Below, piece after piece: positions 60,505 through 64,000 of a stretch of DNA of 64,000 bases. A program made the position numbers and the translations under genes. Origin of the DNA: Novosphingobium sp. SG919 (GTDB lineage Bacteria > Pseudomonadota > Alphaproteobacteria > Sphingomonadales > Sphingomonadaceae). Under the pieces are notes generated by a model. The model was not told the DNA's origin. It ran no database searches and saw nothing but the letters and a program-made list of their open reading frames with translations. Every line of letters begins with the position of its first letter. Position 1 is the first letter of the stretch. The stretch lies in contig NZ_JABCNG010000001.1 of the NCBI RefSeq assembly GCF_012932495.1, positions 558,001-622,000 on the forward strand, read 5' to 3'.

Positions 60505-63060
60505 GTGACCGACCTGCCCATTCATGCCGTCTTGCCCGATCTGCTGGCTGCGCTGGCCAGCCAGGCCCCTGCCGCTCTTCCCAATGCCGTGCTGATCGCC
60601 CCGCCCGGCGCGGGCAAGACCACCACGGTGGCCACGGCGCTTTTGGGGCAGGATTGGTGCCGCGGCACGGTGATCCTGTTGTCTCCGCGCCGGGTGGCGG
60701 CGCGCGCCGCGGCCGAGCGCATGGCCGACTTGCTGGGCGAGGCGCCGGGCGAGACGGTCGGCTATCTCACCCGCCTGGACAGCAAGCGTTCGGCGCGCAC
60801 CCGCGTGCTGGTGATGACCGAGGCGATTTTCGTCGCCACGATCCTGTCGGACCCCGAGCTTTCGGGCATTTCGGCGGTGCTGTTCGACGAAGCGCACGAA
60901 CGCCATCTCGATTCCGACCTGGGCCTGGCCTTGGCGCTGGAAGCGCAAGGCGTGCTGCGCGAGGATCTGCGCGTGGTGGTGATGTCTGCCACGTTGGATG
61001 GCGCGCGCTTTGCCGCGCTGATGGGCCGCGATACGCCGGTCATCGAAAGCGCGGGCAAGGCCCATCCCTTGCGCATTCGCTGGCTGGGCAGCAACCCGCA
61101 ACTGCGCACCGAACAGGCCATGGCCAACGCCATTGCCACGGCCTGGGCCGAGGAAACCGGTGATATCCTGGCGTTCCTGCCCGGCGTGCGTGACATCGAC
61201 CGCACGGCCGATATCCTGGCGCAGCGCCTGCCCACAGCGCTGGTGCTGCCGCTGCACGGCCAGGTGGAACCGGCCGGCCAGCGCGCCGCGATACGCCGCG
61301 ATGCGCAAGGGCGCCGGCGCGTGGTTCTGGCCACGGCGATTGCCGAAACCTCGCTCACGCTCGATGGCGTGGCCGTGGTGGTCGATGCCGGCCTTTCGCG
61401 CCGGGCCGAGTTCGACAAAGTGGCCGGGGTGACGCGCCTGGTCACCACGCGCGCCAGCCAGGCCGCCGCCGCGCAGCGCGCCGGGCGCGCCGCGCGCCAG
61501 GGGCCGGGCGTGGCCTATCGCTTGTGGGAAGAAGCCGCGCACGCCGGGCGCGCGCCGTTCGATCCGCCCGAGATGCTCACGTCCGATCTGGCGCCGCTGG
61601 CACTGACGCTGGCGCAATGGGGCGCGGGCGATCCGGCGGCGATGGCCTGGATCGATCCGCCGCCCGCCGCTGCCATGGCCACCGCGCAGGCCAGCTTGCA
61701 GGCGCTGGGCGCGCTGGACGAGGAACGGCGGATCACTGCCCACGGCCGGGCCATGGCGCGCCTGCCGATGGAGCCGGCACTGGCGCACATGCTGATCTAT
61801 GCGGCGCGCCATGGCGCGGCCGGCGACGCTGCGCGGCTGGCGCTGCTGTTGCAGGAACGTGGCCTGGGTGGTAGCGGCGAAGACCTGGCGCGGCGGTTCG
61901 ACCGTTGGCAAGGCGATCGCAGCGGCCGTGCCGAAGCCTCGCGCAAGTTGGCGGCGCGCTGGGCCGGTCTGGCGGAGCGGGCGGCTTCGGGGAGCTTCGA
62001 CAAGCTTAGCCCGAACGGACTTTCGGAAAGAAACAATCCCTCCACCCCCGTTCGTGCTGAGCCTGCCGAGGGCCGCCAGCGCAACGCCGGCCGGCCCCCG
62101 CTGGCCGTGCTCTTGGCCGAAGCCTTTCCCGATCGCATCGCCCGCGCGCGCAGTGCGAGTGGCGAGGAGTGGCTCGCTTCGGGCGGGCGGGGCTATCGCC
62201 TTGATCCGGCTTCGCCGCTGGCCACTGCGCGCTGGCTGGTGATCGGCGAGGCACAAGGGGAGGCCAAGGGCGCGCGGATCATGAGCGCCCTTGCGCTCGA
62301 TGAGGAGGATGTCACCACCTGGCTGGCCCATCGCATGGACCAGCGCCACACCCTGTCATGGAACGCCGCGGAAGGCCGGGTGGAAGCGCGGCTGGAGCGG
62401 CGCCTGGGCGCCATCGTGCTGGCGCGCGTGCCCGATCCGGTGCCCGATCCGGCAGCGATGACGGCGCTTTTGCTCGATGTGGTGCGGCGCGAGGGGCTTT
62501 CCGCCCTGCCGCTGGGTGGCGCGGCGCAGGCACTGCTGACGCGGGCGCGCTATGCCGGCCTTGCCGCGCTGGATGAAGCTGCGCTGCTCGCCGATCTGGA
62601 TGCATGGCTCGCGCCGCTGCTCTCTGGGCGGCGCGATCTGGCGGTGTCGCCAGGCAAGCTGCACGAAGCGCTGGAGAACCGGCTGGACTGGAACGAGCGG
62701 CAGGCGCTCGACCGCCTTGCCCCTCCGCAATTCCGCTCGCCCGCAGGCACAACCCACGCGATCGATTATGGCCACGAAGGCGGCCCGGCGGTGGAACTGC
62801 GCGTGCAGGCGCTGTTCGGCCTCGACCGCCACCCCATGATCGGCCAGCCGCCGCGCCCGCTGCTGCTCTCGCTCACTTCGCCGGCCGGGCGGCCGATCCA
62901 GACGACGGCCGATCTGCCCGCGTTCTGGCGCGGATCGTGGCGCGATGTGGTGAAAGACATGAAGGGTCGCTATCCGCGCCACCGCTGGCCCGACCAGCCC
63001 TGGGCCGAAGACCCCAGCCTGAAAACCCGCAATGCGTTCGAGGCGACACGCAAGGGTTGA
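60505..63060 (+). CDS. hrpB: ATP-dependent helicase HrpB, carrying an in-frame repeat insertion
   Basis: 851 residues from GTG 60505 (AAAGG 7 bases upstream). DEAH-box helicase: Walker A PPGAGKTT (residues 34-41), DEAHERH (motif II), VVMSATLDG (motif III), ATAIAETSLTLDGV and QRAGRAAR (motif VI), then an HA2-like region and the C-terminal HrpB domain (NRLDWNERQALDRLAP). Residues 497-524 are not helicase sequence: they are the translation of a family-2 palindrome pair (SFDKLSPNG ... VRAEPAEGR) inserted in frame between the helicase and C-terminal regions. The frame is open throughout, so the gene looks functional. Confidence 0.94.
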   Translation: MTDLPIHAVLPDLLAALASQAPAALPNAVLIAPPGAGKTTTVATALLGQDWCRGTVILLSPRRVAARAAAERMADLLGEAPGETVGYLTRLDSKRSARTRVLVMTEAIFVATILSDPELSGISAVLFDEAHERHLDSDLGLALALEAQGVLREDLRVVVMSATLDGARFAALMGRDTPVIESAGKAHPLRIRWLGSNPQLRTEQAMANAIATAWAEETGDILAFLPGVRDIDRTADILAQRLPTALVLPLHGQVEPAGQRAAIRRDAQGRRRVVLATAIAETSLTLDGVAVVVDAGLSRRAEFDKVAGVTRLVTTRASQAAAAQRAGRAARQGPGVAYRLWEEAAHAGRAPFDPPEMLTSDLAPLALTLAQWGAGDPAAMAWIDPPPAAAMATAQASLQALGALDEERRITAHGRAMARLPMEPALAHMLIYAARHGAAGDAARLALLLQERGLGGSGEDLARRFDRWQGDRSGRAEASRKLAARWAGLAERAASGSFDKLSPNGLSERNNPSTPVRAEPAEGRQRNAGRPPLAVLLAEAFPDRIARARSASGEEWLASGGRGYRLDPASPLATARWLVIGEAQGEAKGARIMSALALDEEDVTTWLAHRMDQRHTLSWNAAEGRVEARLERRLGAIVLARVPDPVPDPAAMTALLLDVVRREGLSALPLGGAAQALLTRARYAGLAALDEAALLADLDAWLAPLLSGRRDLAVSPGKLHEALENRLDWNERQALDRLAPPQFRSPAGTTHAIDYGHEGGPAVELRVQALFGLDRHPMIGQPPRPLLLSLTSPAGRPIQTTADLPAFWRGSWRDVVKDMKGRYPRHRWPDQPWAEDPSLKTRNAFEATRKG
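61992..62073 (+). repeat. Family-2 inverted palindrome pair inside hrpB
   Basis: Left arm GAGCTTCGACAAGCTTAGCC (from 61992) and right arm GCTGAGCCTGCCGAGGGC (to 62073), homologous to the intergenic pairs at 39387 and 58112. The inserted segment is about 84 bases, a multiple of three, with no stop in the hrpB frame. Confidence 0.9.
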
Positions 63061-63061
63061 G

Positions 63062-63082
63062 CCGGTGCGCCCGATGCACCGG
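63062..63082. terminator. Hairpin after hrpB
   Basis: A 7-bp stem CCGGTGC/GCACCGG with loop GCCCGAT begins right after the hrpB stop. The T-run is weak (GATTTT, 10 bases further), so its activity as a terminator is uncertain. Confidence 0.4.
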
Positions 63083-63157
63083 TGGCCGTCGATTTTGCAC
63101 TCTAGGCGCGCCGCCTGCCGTTTTGCAGGATGGCGCCGGCCACAAGGGGAGCGCGCC

Positions 63158-64000
63158 ATGGACACCGATCGCCAGCTGGGCATGGATTGCCCGATCAGCC
63201 GCCGCCAGTTCGTCAATGGCGTGGCCGTGGGCCTTGGAGCGTTGAGCGTCGGGCCACTGGGCCTGCCAGCATCCGCCGCAGAAGTTCCGCTGGCGGCCTA
63301 TCCCCCGGCGCGCACCGGCATGCGCGGGTCGCACCCCGGCGCGTTCGAGGCGGCCCATGCCCTGCGCGATGGCACGCTCAAGCTGGCCGATGCGCAGGAT
63401 GCCGGTGAGGACTATGACCTGGTGATCGTGGGTGGCGGTCTTTCGGGCCTGTCCGCTGCGCACTTCTTTCACCAGCGCATGGGGGCGGGGATGAAAGTCC
63501 TGATCCTCGACAACCACGATGATTTCGGTGGCCATGCCAAGCGCAACGAATTCACCGTCAACGGCCGCCAGCTGGTGGTCAACGGCGGAACGCTCAACAT
63601 CGAAAGCCCGTCGCGCTACAACCGCTGGGCCCAAGGCGTGCTGGACGATCTGGGCGTGGATCTGGCCCGCTTTCGCGCCGCCAACACGGCCGAGGCGGGG
63701 CTCTACCAGAAACTGGGCCTCAAGCACGCCTGGGGGTTCGACAAGGAAACCTTCGGGGCCGATCGCGTGGTGCCATCGGCCGCAAGTGGCTGGCACGGCC
63801 CGGATGCGGCCACGGTGGCGGCGGCGCCGCTTTCTGCTGCGGCCAAGGCGGGCCTTACCCGGTTGCTGGCAACAGACCAGCCCGATTACCTGCCTGGCAT
63901 GGACCGCGCGGCCAAGCTCGATTGGCTGGCGCGCCATTCGTTCCGGCAGTTCCTGATCGAGAAAGTGGGGCTGGACCCGCAGGCCGAATGGTTTTTCAGC
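63158..64000 (+). CDS. Tat-exported FAD/NAD(P)-binding oxidoreductase (C-terminus beyond window)
   Basis: 281 residues visible from ATG 63158, with AAGGGGA about 8 bases upstream. Twin-arginine signal ISRRQFVNGVAVGLGALSVG at residues about 13-32, then a FAD Rossmann motif DLVIVGGGLSGLSAAHFF (about residue 88) followed by LILDNHDDFGGHAKRNEF, typical of flavin amine-oxidase-like proteins. The N-terminus before the Rossmann fold has RTGMRGSHPGAFEAAHALRDG, seen in exported sphingomonad flavoproteins. Substrate unknown. The gene continues past 64000. Confidence 0.88.
   Translation, partial: MDTDRQLGMDCPISRRQFVNGVAVGLGALSVGPLGLPASAAEVPLAAYPPARTGMRGSHPGAFEAAHALRDGTLKLADAQDAGEDYDLVIVGGGLSGLSAAHFFHQRMGAGMKVLILDNHDDFGGHAKRNEFTVNGRQLVVNGGTLNIESPSRYNRWAQGVLDDLGVDLARFRAANTAEAGLYQKLGLKHAWGFDKETFGADRVVPSAASGWHGPDAATVAAAPLSAAAKAGLTRLLATDQPDYLPGMDRAAKLDWLARHSFRQFLIEKVGLDPQAEWFFS

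Noticed and set aside
58771-62349. A 1192-codon open frame on the minus strand
   Set aside because: It is antisense to the polyprenyl synthase, GST-like and hrpB genes. Its composition (Arg/Gly/His-rich, no domains) is what the complementary strand of GC-rich coding DNA gives.

Overview
The window is a compact, gene-dense stretch of high-GC chromosome from an alphaproteobacterium, most likely a sphingomonad (order Sphingomonadales; a Novosphingobium-like genus is my best guess, by inference). The reasons are the gene orders (mutY/dciA/dsbA/smc; nfu-tsaB-rimI-mucR-fur-plsC-miaB-phoH-ybeY-corC; the ybgC-tolQRAB-pal operon), class II DAHP synthase, alpha-type SspB and MucR, and the intergenic palindromic repeats. 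Almost all of it is core genome. There is no prophage, insertion sequence, integrase, CRISPR array or rRNA operon.

Layout. 1-6464: smc (cut at the left edge), two DsbA-like thioredoxin-fold proteins and dciA on the minus strand, divergent from mutY. 6474-12922: a Tat-exported serine hydrolase, nudC, a DUF1489 protein, mgtE, a cyclophilin with a strong terminator, and a succinyl-CoA:acetate-type CoA-transferase. 13049-22667: a long minus-strand run for RNA maturation, iron regulation and Fe-S/tRNA modification (nfu, tsaB, rimI, mucR, fur, plsC, miaB, phoH, ybeY, corC, lysR), interrupted by one plus-strand His-rich secreted protein. 22769-28016: periplasmic FKBP, M16 peptidase, class II aroG. 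28020-28640: a repeat island with a small GIY-YIG nuclease gene between two pairs of inverted palindromes. 28733-36066: small HTH-like protein, S10 peptidase, porin, alcohol dehydrogenase, phosphoesterase, gmk, sspB. 36150-41878: hisB-hisH, a coupled SDR + GH130-like pair, then hisA-hisF-hisE and a HIT protein. 41950-47350: ybgC-tolQRAB-pal and a J-domain protein. 47368-50649: a LysR/gcdH/CoA-transferase locus that fits glutarate breakdown. 50775-64000: glutaminase, trhO, tRNA-Pro, an OlsB-like acyltransferase, tRNA-Ile2, a polysaccharide deacetylase with an unusual histidine kinase, lrp, chorismate mutase, polyprenyl diphosphate synthase, hrpB, and an exported flavoprotein cut at the right edge.

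How the parts fit. Several blocks are single pathways: histidine biosynthesis, the Tol-Pal envelope machine, glutaryl-CoA formation and oxidation, and aromatic precursor supply (aroG and chorismate mutase, far apart). The non-core signal lies in the repeats. I see four families of short palindromic elements, mostly built as inverted pairs. One family brackets the GIY-YIG gene. Another has inserted in frame inside hrpB, so that a selfish-looking repeat is translated as part of a helicase. These two observations are the best candidates for something poorly described.
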